Origin: Sympetrum striolatum
Lineage: Eukaryota; Arthropoda; Insecta; Odonata; Libellulidae
Reading direction: 5' to 3'
Length of the DNA stretch: 64,000 bases
Assembly (NCBI GenBank): GCA_947579665.1
Contig: OX388349.1
Location: 77,070,841 to 77,134,840 of the forward strand
Positions 1 through 13,139 of the stretch are shown here, one piece after another; the first letter of the stretch is position 1, and each line of letters starts with the position of its first letter. A program made the position numbers and the translations under genes. The notes under the pieces are model-generated. The model ran no database searches, was not told the origin of the DNA, and saw only the letters and a list, made by a program, of their open reading frames with translations.

Positions 1-124
1 GCTCGACTTCCGGTCAACCGATTTACTCCTAAAACTAATCAACACTGACAGCACACACCACAGTACTATATATGAAGTTTGGTATTGATACCAGCAATAG
101 TTTTCACGTTAGAGCGCCCACAAG
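1..124. other. Unannotated AT-rich sequence
   Basis: Short leading stretch without repeats or coding signal that I can recognise. Confidence 0.5.
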
Positions 125-149
125 GACACACACACACACACACACACAC

Positions 150-204
<55 letters not shown>

Positions 205-279
205 CACACACACACACACATACACACACCCACCCACCCACCCACACACACATACACACACACACACATACACACAGAC
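125..279. repeat. Compound microsatellite (CA)n-(AAT)n-(CA)n-(CCCA)n-(CA)n
   Basis: A CA run is followed by about 17 AAT units, another CA run, several CCCA units and interrupted CA/CATA repeats. Reading frames through it give only His-Thr, Asn, Ile or Cys-Val runs, so no gene is called here. Compound loci of this kind are usually length-polymorphic. Confidence 0.95.
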
Positions 280-1652
280 ATCATTCCGAAAATGGTCAAA
301 ACGTGTTCTAGGGACCCCAAAACATGTATTTCCGTTGAAATCTCGAAGTCGAATTTTTTCATGAAAACAATACTTTCTCTATACTTCGTATATGGAGAAA
401 GTAAAAATGGCGATTCAGTGCACTCCCCTGTGATTGAAGGAGCAAAGCAAGACTTGAAATAATAGACTTTCTGTGAATTATCTGATTGGTGATTCAAATA
501 GCCAGCGTATCATATCCCGGTGTAGAATATTCAATGTTGCACTCTTATGGAGAGGCCTCGGTGTTTTTGACAGCCAAACCAGCTTTTCTTTACTCATTCC
601 TGCACTAAACATTCCGGTCAACATGACACATTTTGGGGTAAGAAAAATATTTACCATGTTTGTTTACGTTTCTCATTCGTAGTTTCTCATAACTGAATAA
701 AGTCTCGCCTCAGATATGTCTGTGCATCTTCATATGCATTACGACTCTAATTCTTAGAGCACATCATAATCTCATTCACCTCAATCGAATTGCAGTTTCT
801 CTGGATTTACCCTTCGAAGCATTTAAATTTTCCACACGTACAATTTTGGCCTCTATGCTTCCAACTATTATAGATATTTTTAACCAATCCAACGATTCAC
901 CTTTCTTTACTGCTTTTTACCATATTTCTTGCTTTTCGATTCATTTCCATTATATTACGACCATTTTACTATCATCATAAAACCTGCTTGTTCTATGATA
1001 CTACAGGATATATTTATGTTTCTTTTCACTTAATAATCTATAAAAATACTTGTCTTTTATTAGGACGAGAATGAGACTGGTAAGGCTAATCTTAAATCTA
1101 ACCCTTCGTTATATAACTTAATTATAAACTGCATGAACTGGCAGCTGAAAGGAATTATATACGGGCTATCGTACATATATTTTTTCAGTATCTTATTTTC
1201 GGAAACCAGACTAACATAGTTCATGTAAAATATTGATTATTTTAAGTAAGAACTTGAGAAAAATGTTTTTGTGTTTGCACCTGTCAGATGAGTGAAAACG
1301 GAGCTTCGATATTCAGGAAATGCACCTTTTTCGTGCAAAGTTAAAGTCACTCTCCATCATCTTTTTCATTAGTTTTTTGACATTAGAAAAGTTTACAATC
1401 TGCGTAGCTGAGATTTACTTCTTAATGAGCTTTCGTTTGAGGCATTCACATTAGAAGAATACCTAAATTATACATGAAAGTTTGTACAGAAATAATTAAG
1501 TCCTGAGAATAATAGATTTCATAACGCTGTTTTTTGCTGTTAAGGAGACATAAGTGAGGAATTTTACAATATTTCATCTTATAAGTCATTGTGTATTTTA
1601 ATTTATATTTAATCTGCCATTATCAATTGTCTTATTCCATTATGTTTGCCAA
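280..1652. other. AT-rich DNA, no gene seen
   Basis: About 1.4 kb of AT-rich sequence. Stops are dense in all frames, and I see no repeat, RNA gene or transposon terminus. Confidence 0.5.
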
Positions 1653-1654
1653 TA

Positions 1655-2106
1655 CAGTGGTACCTTAGTTAACGACGGCCTTAGTTAACGACGGACTTGG
1701 TTAACGACGAGTTGCTTTAACCAAAAAATATCTTGGGTAACGACGTAGGATTTGGCTTACGACGCCTCGTCGATTGGTCTTTCCGGAGTTTCACGTGTTT
1801 CAGCACGTCTATTTATAATCACTATATTATAAACTAATGTTTGATGAACGTTACATCATAAAAACATGCTGAATAGCAGCTAGCGGAGAATATTAAAACT
1901 AGTTCAATGCTGAATTGTAGCTAATTCACATAGGCACATGTTGTCTCACCGGAGTTAAATCGGTAAATATTATAAGTTTTGCTTCCAATAACTAGGGTGC
2001 GCCCTCGACGCCGGGGAATACGGTAATCCCTTACCATCATTATACCTGTGAAAAATCACGACGATTATCCTGGAACGGATTAACGTCGTTAACCAAGGTA
2101 CCACTG
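1655..2106. mobile_element. Tigger/pogo-type MITE, 452 bp, TA target duplication
   Basis: The left end reads CAGTGGTACCTTAGTTAACG and the right end is its inverted match with one difference (GGTACCTTGG). Both ends are bordered by TA (1653-1654 and 2107-2108). Just inside the left end the motif TTRGTTAACGACG occurs three times in direct orientation (about 1666-1710), and related ACGACG words recur through the element. There is no transposase frame. TA duplication and CAGTGGTACC-type termini are typical of non-autonomous Tc1/mariner-superfamily (Tigger/pogo) elements. The family assignment is by terminal similarity only. Confidence 0.85.
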
Positions 2107-2108
2107 TA

Positions 2109-2950
2109 TTAGTCTTTAGAACCTAATTAAATATTAGACGAAATTTAAAATTTTAATTTCACCAGAAATACAGATAAATGCTTCTATGAATTTAAACGTT
2201 GGAAAATAAGGAAACAAATACGACCACTGACAATTTAACAGGGATGAGTACTACTGTTGGGCGAATAGAAATCCTTTCCTTAAGGGTGAACTTCAAAGAG
2301 GAATGAGTTAAGCAGGAATAAAAAGGGTTTTTTTGGAGAAGAGGGATAACAAGGTAAGGTTGGAAATAGGGAAAAGGAGAAGAGAAAAATGAAGATTAGG
2401 AAAGAAAGGTTGGATACGAAGGCGGGGTTTAGCGGATGTTAATTGAGGAAACTAGAAAGATACGGGGAAGAGAGGATAAGGATCTCCGAGAAAGGGAAAA
2501 ACGAATGAAAATTGGAGGAAGATTGTGTGTGGAATGAGAGCGTATAATGTTGGAAAGGACAAATTCAGGAAAAGTCTGTGCCCATTCTGATTCGAAGATC
2601 CCTGAGAATCTTTACCTCTCGCATTACCATTCCTGCATGTTTTTGTATAATGGTAAGAGAGGGATCCTTTTGTCTCCGTTCGTCCATCTTATTTTCCAAC
2701 GGTGAGACAGAAGTAAATTTTATTCAAAAGAAAGTGGGATTCTCTCATATTGAACTTCAGTTTCCGCTTCAGAGACTCTGTAAATAGGAAGTGTCTAGTG
2801 TTTCCGTGGACCGTAAAATATGAGGTAAATGTTTCTGAATAATGTTTCTTAAAATATTACACTACATGAAAATATAATGATTGACGAATTACCATAACTA
2901 GGTGGCTAATATCAACGTGAAATAATCGGTTGTCTAAATTATATACTACT
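2109..2950. other. AT-rich DNA with a purine-rich tract
   Basis: No gene recognised. About 2280-2570 is strongly A/G-biased on the plus strand (many GGAAA/AGAAG words) and may be degenerate simple sequence. The rest is ordinary AT-rich DNA leading into the tandem 4-kb units. Confidence 0.5.
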
Positions 2951-4929
2951 AGCAGAAGTACCCGTTGATTCTCAACGGGGATTTTTAATTTCATGAATAT
3001 CAGTGTAATAACCTTGATCGTAACAAATTCTTCATAATTGTTGTTAAATAGCGAATACCAGACTTTTGAAACCAATATACCAAGAAATGTAAGTCACAAT
3101 TAAGTCTACAAATCCACTCTAACTCAATATTCAATTTTACGCAGGTTGATGATCTTTTCCGTGACTATGTGTCAAAATGTATCTACATATGAAAGTGAGG
3201 CTTACTTTAGCTTCTTCTCCCTCGGCTTACATCTTCTTTGTATCTAAAGGCAGGTTCTAGTATCTGAATGAGCTTTTCGGTAACAATGTATGAAAAAGAA
3301 TCTACGTATGAAAAGAGGCATACATAATAGCTTCTTCCCCTCTGACTTTTATCTCTTAAAGGAGCATTTTTCTTCTTTCTACGCCGACTGAAGCCGCAAA
3401 CTTTCGACTGGTCATCATTGAGAGAATATCGTCAGTAACTGAATAAGTGTAATTCCGAGAATGGACAAAGACGTCATTGCTGTATTTCTTACGTGAAGAA
3501 AAACTATAGACATTAAATAAGAAATGGTGTATCATGGAACCAGAAGGTATTTTTCATTGTTTTATCTTGGCTATACTTATAACATGAGGTTGTTAGTGAG
3601 AATTCGTGACTCGTATAAAATGTAGTGGTATGTTAATTAATGCCCAAAAACGTAGTCGTATATCTTGGAATGATGAAGTGCAAGACACAGCGACATTTTA
3701 GGATGAAACGATAAAAGCCATGACAATAGAGGGACAACTTTACCGAAATCAGTCTGTGGAGCTATGCTCGTAAGTCGAAATTCATTATATGATAAGTGCA
3801 TTGGGTTAAGTGAGCAGAAAAGTATTTGATTACAAACCTAATAAATATTTGCAATTATTTTATTGCTGAAAATATTTTCGATCGAATAATAACATTGGCA
3901 GTCTCACTCAGAAATATGTCAGGAAAGTTCCTTTTGGATCCAAGTGATAAGGCTTCGAAAAATGCTAGTTTGATCTCGGTAAACACTTTGCCGATATGTC
4001 TGTGTACGGGACTTGGTTAAGATTTTTAGATTTATGTACTCTGCGAGTGACGTATGGCTGGGGAAAATATTAGCAGTGTAAATGATCTGATATATTAATT
4101 CCTTCTCCAGTAACTAATGTAAAACTTCTAAAATGAATTATTTCCTGGACCCACAAAATTTATTTAGCGTAGAATCTTCACAGTAATCAATAAATACAGA
4201 CACCACCTACCTCCGTTGAGAAGTTGTATAGTGGCTTAAGTAAATTTACATTTTGTGGTTATCTGTATAGTTTCTTATCCCGAAAACAAACTTATGTTCA
4301 AGATGTTTAAGAATTATAACCTATTCTTCGGCTGAGGTCAAATTAATAAATTTCAGCGTACAGTATGTTAAATATGTATTGACTGTTGGGTTAGCTGTTT
4401 TCAATATCAAAGTTTTATTTCGACGTGGCACTACGTCCAGTAAACACCTAGGTAAATCATACTATATATTCATAACGAAATGCATAAATTAGTAAGTTGA
4501 TCACGATGCTCGTAATTATAATTGAACGTTGATATTGCTACTGCAGCTATAATTTACGCAGCATTTGATATTTCTATACAGTTTCGAAAAAAAAACAGAA
4601 TTTTTCACTTTCAACAATTAACAATACATAAAATCATGCAATTTCATTATATTGAAACTGATAAATAATATGACGAAAAGACAAAGCTATTTATATGAAG
4701 ATAAACAACTTAAACAACGCAAAATATACATTACAATACCGGCCATTTATGTTACATAAGTTTTTTAAACGTTTTTACATCTGTTGCAGTAAGAATTTTC
4801 AACACAAAATAGCATAGTATCATAGTGCAGTAGAATAGACTTTATTCATTTGTGATTGAAAAACTGAGAAATGATTTCAAAAACTATTATACTCATGTCT
4901 ATGATATCCACAATATACTGCGTTTCAAG

Positions 4930-5000
4930 TAGGGGTCTCCAAACTTTTCAGCTTTATTAACTATCAAACAGCAGATGCGGCCCGCGGGCAGTAGTTTGGA
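4930..5000. other. hAT-like terminal motif inside 4-kb unit 1
   Basis: TAGGGGTCTCCAAACTTTT and, about 50 bp on, GCGGCCCGCGGGCAGTAGTTTGGA recall the ends of hAT-type elements (CAGGGGTCTCCAAACT / AGTTTGG...). Only one terminus-like segment is present and no 8-bp duplication can be assigned, so this is a remnant at best. Confidence 0.3.
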
Positions 5001-5743
5001 TTTGGATTGAAGTAAGGGATTACCCATTCTACTACAATATCGTAGATTTTTTGCGGTCTACAGATAACTGAAATCCCTTTACCTTTTTAGGCTTTTAAAT
5101 GTTACTCATTCGCTCCTGACCACTCGTCGCTCAAAATTTAAAAGAAAACAAAGACCGATTAAACATAAGAAATAAGGACGTCCGTAATTTCCGTCAAAAC
5201 TCAAAAATGATATGAGAGATGTCCACAACTTACCACGTTATTATTTTAAATCACTGGAATTGACAGCGAGAATGCAAATTCTATCAACGTACGAATTTCA
5301 AAATCGTTTTATTTCACTGAAAATTCAGTTAACAATTACGTTACCATAAACAAAACTCGGTTTTCACAGACGCTTAAAGAAAATTGAAAAAATCAATGAA
5401 AAAATTTTCGTACCTTTCAACGTGCGTTTCTTCACAGGATATTTTTTGTCACAAAAAAAAATTTAAAATGCCATTCAATTTTTTCTTCATCATAAATCTT
5501 CAACTCTTATTTTCAAAATTTATTTTAACTGGCCATGTCCAGTTTAATCCGCCATGTCTTCTTCTTCTAACACATGAGTTCGGAATCAACAATCGCCTTG
5601 ATCGTCAAGGGAATGGGTTTGTTTATAACATGAAAATTTAGACGGAATTTTCGTATATTTTATCAAAATTCTTGCAATTTCAAATCGCATACGATAGTTC
5701 TCAGCCAAAATATCTAAATCTTTATTCTATTTCCCTTGTTTTG

Positions 5744-5769
5744 AAATATATATATATATATATATATAT
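5744..5769. repeat. (AT)n microsatellite
   Basis: An uninterrupted AT dinucleotide run in 4-kb unit 1. The corresponding run in unit 2 (near 9770-9788) is shorter and interrupted, so the locus has changed since duplication. Confidence 0.9.
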
Positions 5770-6799
5770 TCTTAGATCACATTAGGATAAGCAGTACCAC
5801 GTTTAAAGTTACATTTTCATACAGGTACAAAGGGGCCAAATGAATCAAGCATTAAACGTAAATGACAGAAATAAATTACATTTCACTCAAATAACCAACG
5901 ATGAATATTCTACACGGAAAAAATATGTATTTTGGAACTGACTGGTATCTCAATCTTAAAATGTGTAACATAAACACGAACCACAAAAGTAATCGCAATG
6001 TCAAAATAGAAACAAAAATTAAACACCAATAACAGAAGGATAGTAAATGAATATGGAGTGGAAGCACTTAAAAACAACGATTGAATCAATTTTTATATTC
6101 TGCATGTAATAAAATAAAATTTCTTTACCTTTTTGGTCTATCATACGATGCTGGAGGTTTGCTACAACTTTACAACTCGCCGTTCAACTCTTCAAAGATT
6201 ACAAACACCGAATCTGGGAAATCTTTACGTTCTTCGCTAACTCCATTCACATAAATCGCTAAATATACATTATTGCAAATAAATTAGAATTAGTACTTAA
6301 TTCAGAAGAATATATATTCAATACATCCGCAACTTACCAGGATATTTATACGCAGCCCGTTGAATTGATCGAGAAAAATCAATTATTGGTAAACCACAAA
6401 TATAAAACTCATTTGTGTTACGAAAAAGACGGCAAACAATTATGTTGCTATAAATAAAACTTGGTTGCTACAGACTCGTCAACAAAATTCGAAATTTCAA
6501 AAATTTTCCACGTTTTCTTATGGAATTACGCTTGAGCTCGGAATCAACAATCGCCTTGATCGTCAAGGGAATGGTTTGTTTACTACATGAAAATTCAGTC
6601 GAAATTTTCGTACATTTGATCAAAATTCTCGCAATTTCGAATCGCAAACGATATACCACGACCAAAATAAGAATTTTCATTCTATTGCCCTTCTTTTAAC
6701 GCTAGTTTTGACTTCCTACGACTGTTTTTTCTAATTTAGTTTTGCAAAAGAAATGAACAATGCATCGAAAAAAATGAACTTTACGTGTATTTCTTATGC

Positions 6800-6872
6800 A
6801 AATTGTTTTACTCGTCTGGGTTCGAACCGTGGACTTTAGGCAAATAAAAAATAGCACTTTATCATCGCCGGA
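6800..6872 (-). other. tRNA-like Pol III promoter remnant in 4-kb unit 1
   Basis: On the minus strand GGTTCGAACCC (6818-6828 on plus) is a canonical B box. About 32 nt upstream of it GATGATAAAGTGCT sits where a tRNA A box belongs. The T stem does not pair, so this is not a tRNA gene. It looks like a decayed SINE head or tRNA pseudogene. The homologous site in unit 2 keeps a better A box. Confidence 0.45.
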
Positions 6873-6982
6873 AAAACTTTTAACGATGTTAAAAGTTTGA
6901 ACATTGTGCAACGTCTAGTTTTCGAGATTATCTGGAATATACATACATACAAACAAACATACAGGCATTTTTATAGATATAT

Positions 6983-9900
6983 AGCAGAAGTACCCGTTGA
7001 TTCTCAACGGGGATTTTTAATTTCATGAATATCAGTGTAATAACCTTTATCGTAACAAATTCTTCATAATTGTTGTTAAATAGCGAATACCAGACTTTCG
7101 AAACCAATATACCAAGAAATGTAAGTCACAATTAAGTCTACAAATCCTCTCTAACTCAATATTCAATTTTACGCAGGTTGATGATCTTTTCCGTGACAAT
7201 GTGTCAAAATGTATCTACATATGAAAGTGAGGCTTACTTTAGCTTCTTCTCCCTTGGCTTACATCTTCTTGATATCTAAAGGCAGGTTCTAGTATCTGAA
7301 TGAGCTTTTCGGTAACAATGTATGAAAATGTATCTACGTATGAAAAGAGGCATACATAATAGCTTCTTCCCCTCTGACTTTTATCTCCTAAAGGAGCAAT
7401 TTTCTTCTTTCTACGCCTACTGAAGCCGCAAACTTTCGACTGGTCATCATTGAGAGGATATCGTCAGTAACTGAATAAGTGTAATTCCGAGAATGGACAA
7501 ATACGTCATTGTTGTATTTCTTACGTGAAGAAAAAACTATAGACTTTAAATAAGAAATGGTGCATCATGGAACCAGAAGGTATGTTTCATTGTTTTATCT
7601 TGGCTATACTTATAACATGAGGTTGTTAGTGAGAATTCGTGACTCGTATAAAATGTAGTGGTATGTTAATTAATGCCCAAAAACGTAGTCGTAGATCTTG
7701 GGAATGATTAAGTGCAAGACACAGCGCCATTTTAGGATGAAACGAAAAAGCCATGACAATAGAGGGACAACTTTACCGAAATCAGTCTGTGGAGCTATGC
7801 TCGTAAGTCGAAATTCATTATATGATAAGTGCATTGGGTTAAGTGAGCAGAAAAGTATTTGATTAAAAACCTAATAAATATTTGCAATTATTTTATTGCT
7901 GAAAATATTTTCGATCGAATAATAACATTGGCAGTCTCACTCAGAAATATGTCAGGAAAGTTCGTTTTGGATCCAAGTGATAAGGCTTCGAAAAATGCTA
8001 GTTTGATCTCGGTAAACACTTTGCCGATATGTCTGTGTACGGGACTTGGTTAAGATTTTTAGATTTATGTACTCTGCGAGTGACGTATGGCTGGGGAAAA
8101 TATTAGCAGTGTAAATGATCTGATATATTAATTCCTTCTCCAGTAACTAATGAAAAACCTCTAAAATAAATTATTTCCTGGACCCACAAAATATATTCAG
8201 CGTAGAATCTTCACAGTAACCAATAAATACAGACACCACCTACCTCCGTTGAGAAGGTGCATAGTGGCTTAAGTAAATTTACATTTTGTGGTTATCTGTA
8301 TAGTTTCTTATCCCGAAAACAAACTTATGTTCAAGATGTTTAAGAATTATAACCTATTCTTCGGCTGAGGTCAAATTAATAAATTTCAGCGTACAGTATG
8401 TTAAATATGTATTGTCATTTGGGTTAGCTGTTTTCAATATCAGAGTTTTATTTCGACATGGCACTCCGTCCAGTAAGCACCTAAGTAAATCATACTATAT
8501 ATTCATAACGAAATGCATAAATCAGTAAGTTGATCACGATGCTCGTAATTATAATTGAACGTTGATATTGCTACTGGAGCTATAATTTCCGCAGCATTAG
8601 TTATTTCTATACGGTTTCGAAAAAAAAACAGAATTTTTCACTTTCAACAATTAACAATACATAAAATCATGCAATTTCATAATATTGAAACTGATAAACA
8701 ATATGACGAAAAGATAAAGCCATTTATATGAAGATTAAAGTTATAAACAACGCAAAATATACATTACAATACCGGCAATTAATGTTACATAAGTTTTTAA
8801 ACGTTTTTACATCTGTTACAGTAAGAATTTTCAACACAAAATAGCATAGTATTATAGTGCAGTAGAATAGACTTTATTCATTTGTGATTGAAAAACTGAG
8901 AAATGATTTCAAAAACTATTATACTCGTGTCTATGATATCCACAATATACTGCGTTTCAAGTAGGGGTCTCCAAACATTTCAGCTTTATTAACTATCAAA
9001 CAGTAGATGCGTCCCGCGGGCAGTAGTTTGGATTTGGATTGAAGTAAGGAATTACCAACTCTACTACAATATCGTAGATTTTTTGAGGTCTACAGATAAC
9101 TGAAATCCCTTTACCTTTTTAGGCTTTGAAATATTACTTATTCGCTCCTGACCACTCGTCACTCAAAATTTAAAAGAAAACAAAGACCGATTAAACATAA
9201 GAAATAAGGACGTCCGTAATTTCCGTCAAAACTCAAAAATAATATGAGAGATGTCCACAACTTACCACGTTATTATTTTAAATCACTGGAATTGACAGCG
9301 AGAATGCAAATTCTATCAACGTACGAATTTCAAAATCGTTTTATTTCACTGAAAATTCAGTTAACAATTACGTTACCATAAACAAAACTCGGTTTTCACA
9401 GACGCTTAAAGAAAATTGAAAAAAATCAATGAAAAAATGTTCGTACCTTTCAACGTGCGTTTCTTCACAGGATATCGTTTGTCACAAAAAAATTTAAAAT
9501 GCCTTTCAATTTTTTCTTCATCATAAATCTTCAACTCTTATTTTCAAAATTTATTTTAACTGGCCATGTCCAGTTTAATCCGCCATGTCTTCTTCTTCTA
9601 ACACATGAGTTCGGAATCAACAGTCGCCTTGATCGTCAAGGGTTTGTTTATAACATGAAAATTTAGACGGAATTTTCGTATATTTTATCAAAATTCTTGC
9701 AATTTTAAATCGCATACGATATTTCTCAGCCAAAATATCTAAATCTTTATTCTATTTCCCTTGTTTTGAAATATATATATGTATATATTCTTAGATCACA
9801 TTAGGATAAGCAGTACCACGTTTAAAGTTACATTTTCATACAGGTACAAAGGGGCCAAATGAATCAAGCATTAAACGTAAATGAGAGAAATAAATTACAT

Positions 9901-10953
9901 TTCACTCAAATAACCAACGATGAATATTCTACTCGGAAAGTAAATGTATTTGGGAAATGACTGGTATCTTAAAATGTGTAACATAAACACGAACCACAAA
10001 AGTAATCGCAATGTCAAAATAGAAACAAAAATTAAACACCAATAACAGAAGGATAGTAAATGAATATGGAGTGGAAGCACTTAAAAACAACGATTGAATC
10101 AATTTTTATATTCTGCATGTAATAAAATAAAATTTCTTTACCTTTTTGGTCTATCATACGATGCTCGAGGTTTGCTACAACTTTACAACTCGCCGTTCAA
10201 CTCTTCAAAGATTACAAACACCGAATCAGGGAAATCTTTACGTTCTTCGCTAACTCAATTCCCGTGAATCGCTAAATATACATCATTGCAAATAGATTAG
10301 ATTTAGTACTTAATTCGGAAGAATATATTTCAAAACTTACGCAACGTAATAGGATATTTATACGCAACCAGTTGAATTGATCGACAGAAATCCATTTTCA
10401 GTAAACCACTATTAGAAAACTCATTCATTTTACAAAAAAGACGGTAAACAATTACATTGATATAAATAAAACTTGGTTGCTACAGACTCGTCAACAAAAT
10501 TCGAATTTTAAAACATTTATATCGTTAAGGGAATGATTTGTTTACTATATGAAAATTCAGTCGAAAGTTTCGTATATTTGATCAAAGTTCTCGCAATTTC
10601 AAATCGCAAACGATATTTCACGGCCAAAATAAGAATTTTCATTTTATTGCCCTTCTTTTAATGCTAGTTTCGACATCCTATGATTGTTCTTTTTAATTTA
10701 TTTTTGCAAATTAAATAAACCATGCAACGAAAAAAATGAACTTTACGTGTATTTCTTATGCAAACTGTTTTACTCGTCTGGGTTCGAACCGTGGACTTTA
10801 GGCAAATAAAAATTACCACTGCATCATCGCTGGAAAAACTTTTAATGATGTTAAAAGTTAAAACATTGTGCGACATCTAGTTTTCGAGATTATCTGGAAT
10901 ATACATACATACATACATACAAACAAACATACAGGCATTTTTATAGATATATA
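6983..10953. repeat. About 4-kb repeat unit, copy 2 of the head-to-tail pair
   Basis: Same start hairpin, internal order and CATA-rich tail as copy 1, with point differences and small indels throughout. Examples are a short deletion near 9645, a shortened (AT)n run and additional CATA units near 10905. The copies are therefore not a perfect recent duplication or an assembly echo. No conserved reading frame of useful length survives in both copies apart from short frames of about 60-70 codons with no recognised motif. Function unknown. Confidence 0.85.
10770..10835 (-). other. tRNA-like Pol III promoter remnant in 4-kb unit 2
   Basis: The minus strand carries GATGCAGTGGTAA, a good A box, and GGTTCGAACCC, a B box, separated by about 32 nt as in tRNA genes. 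The flanks do not form acceptor or T stems. A tRNA-derived SINE head read toward lower coordinates is the likeliest explanation. Confidence 0.5.
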
Positions 10954-13130
10954 AGATAAGATAAGATTATATTTTCGTTTTCGGTCCAACATTTTTAGAA
11001 TCGATAACAAGAGAATAAGGAATTTTAATGAAACGTTTCACCTTTGGCAAAACAACTTAAACACAAGATTTACCAAATACAAACTTGTTAAACGATGAAA
11101 CTAGGTTGGTTTTTGTAAATCTTGAGGGAGTATCACATTTGTACGACCGCTAATTTTATCAGGAACATGAAAAAGGGTTTAACGATGACGGTAATGGACA
11201 AAAAATAAGTGTGAATGTTTTACTATTTAAGGCGTGTATTTTGATTCGCTTGGTTGTTCGAATTTATGTTTATTTACTTCAATACAATCTATTACCTCAA
11301 TCACTACTCCATTCACAATTTTTTCAAAATTTAAATTACTGGTGACTCTTCATAAATGATAATCAATTCTATAAATCGCATTTACCATGCAATGATGAAA
11401 ATAATCAAAAACCCTATTATTGATATTTTAAGTAATTTAAATTATCACATAAATATCCTCTTTCGCTTTTGAATAAATTAAATGCTACATTAGTAATTCT
11501 TTAAATTTAAATACGTAACTGAATCTTTCATGAACCATCGGGAATCATCAATTCATATTATTTTTCCTTGGGTAAATCTAAAACAATCTAATATGATAAT
11601 TGTAGATGAACTAACATTTAAACACATTTAAAGAATATTATAAATTTAAACGATTCGAATTTGCAACCTTTAGGATATAATGTTTCATCCTTATTCTTTT
11701 TTTTGGTAACGAAGCTAAATTTCTAAATTACTGATATTTTTAAATAGTACTTAATTGTACATGAAATTCAGAGCCGAATATTTATGCAATGGTTAGCGAA
11801 TATTAGAGAATCTTGCATTTATTATTATATATCAGTGATATTGCTTCACTTTACTATCTTTGAAAATAAAATATGTAAAATTTAATTAGGATTTGGATAA
11901 AAAGTTAATAAGTTAGGATTAATTTTAAGTGAAAGAACTTAATGTTTTTTACCCACATTATTCTTTATGATTGCTTTTTAAAGTAAGAATTAAATTAATG
12001 CATTTATTCTGAATACGTACTAAAAACTTAATATGTATACTTATTACTTTCGTCCTTAGATTAATATAATATTTTGTAGAAGTCCTATGTTCTCCTAAAT
12101 TTTGGAATATTTTTGACCAAACCCGCGCAGTTTTCCACCAAAACTCCTGATTAATCCAGAATATTTGCGTAGGCATAAATTGAGTTTTTTTATTCGAGGA
12201 ACATGAGATTCAAAATTAAGGTTTCCAATCCAACTCATTTCATTCGTATTAAGAGGTTGAATAGTTCTCAGTTAACTTTGCTCGCTATATTGCCTAAATA
12301 TCTGGAGATTTCGGTAATTTTCTCTATTATCCAAAGCAGAGATCCCCAAATTGGCTCTTAAACCGACGTCCACCTTTATATGGATTGGAAGGAGAATCTT
12401 TTTAATTCGTTACATTTTCAGGGTAACCCGAGAAACTGCACTCTATAAAGGAATCAGCTCCTTATCATACATTCCCTTTTATCTTTTTTGAATATTTGCC
12501 CAAAGTCGTTAACTCCTAAGCTAATATCTTTCCCATGTTCCGCTCGTTTTTCCAATTTACGGAAAACGATTTCCGAGCGCCGTTGACCATAACAATCTTT
12601 TAAACTCCATCATTTTCTCTTCCTTTTAATTTTCAAATTTCTCTTCATCTGTTCTGCCCATTAATATTCAAGCGCCCAACTTTCTGCTCCCAATTCGTTC
12701 CCAATTTCCCTGCTTTTCTCTCACCTCTCCCATTCCTTCTACTCCCATTTCCTGCCTCTCCCTCAGCCGTATTTCCTGCTTCTCCTTTAAGGCCATCTCC
12801 GCTCATTCCTTACCAAAGCTGTTTTTCTACCTATTATCAATGCTTATACTACAATAAGGGAAGATAATTAGAACACATATCTTTGTGTTGGCCGTTTGCA
12901 TGGAGCCTATTCATAAAATTTAAAATAAAACATTCTTAGTCATAGAGTAAGTTTTTTTAAGACTATTCAGGACCTGATTGCCAGTGAAAAGGGATCGCTA
13001 AAATTAAGGTTTAAGTAAAGTGTCTATACATATTGAATATATATTGAATTGGAGTTGAACTATTCGACAAACGACTGATTATAACTCAAGCCTGTCATGG
13101 CTCATTGTTATGCTAATTCCAGCATTTTTC
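10954..13130. other. AT-rich DNA, no gene seen
   Basis: More than 2 kb without recognisable genes. About 12580-12810 is pyrimidine-rich (CTCC/TTCC words) and may be old simple sequence. A minus-strand frame of 72 codons at 11958-12176 has no recognisable motif and I do not call it. Confidence 0.5.
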
Positions 13131-13139
13131 TGGATTTTA

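Larger units (their letters stand above)
2951..6982. repeat. About 4-kb repeat unit, copy 1 of a head-to-tail pair (unclassified element)
   Basis: The unit begins AGCAGAAGTACCCGTTGATT, which folds into a hairpin (CCCGTTGA-ttc-TCAACGGG), and ends with a CATACATACAAACAAACATA-type tail followed by TTTTTATAGATATATA. The next copy follows without spacer and aligns over its whole length with scattered substitutions and small indels. Stops are frequent and no transposase, RT or capsid motif is visible. Internal landmarks are a hAT-like motif near 4930, an (AT)n run near 5744, two related sub-segments (about 5335-5710 and 6430-6665) and a tRNA-like segment on the minus strand near 6818-6870. A hairpin start plus simple-repeat tail resembles non-autonomous retroelements, possibly Penelope-like, which often sit in tandem. 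That classification is inference. Confidence 0.85.

Noticed and set aside
66..497. Overlapping open frames on both strands across the microsatellite
   Set aside because: The products are His-Thr, Ile, Asn or Cys-Val runs caused by the repeat; no gene.
6818..6866. Functional tRNA gene in the 4-kb unit
   Set aside because: T stem does not pair and the A box is degraded in unit 1.
2951..10953. The 4-kb pair as an assembly duplication
   Set aside because: Many substitutions, indels and a different AT-repeat length separate the copies.
12331..12360. hAT-like terminus (CAGAGATCCCCAAATT)
   Set aside because: No partner end or duplication found.
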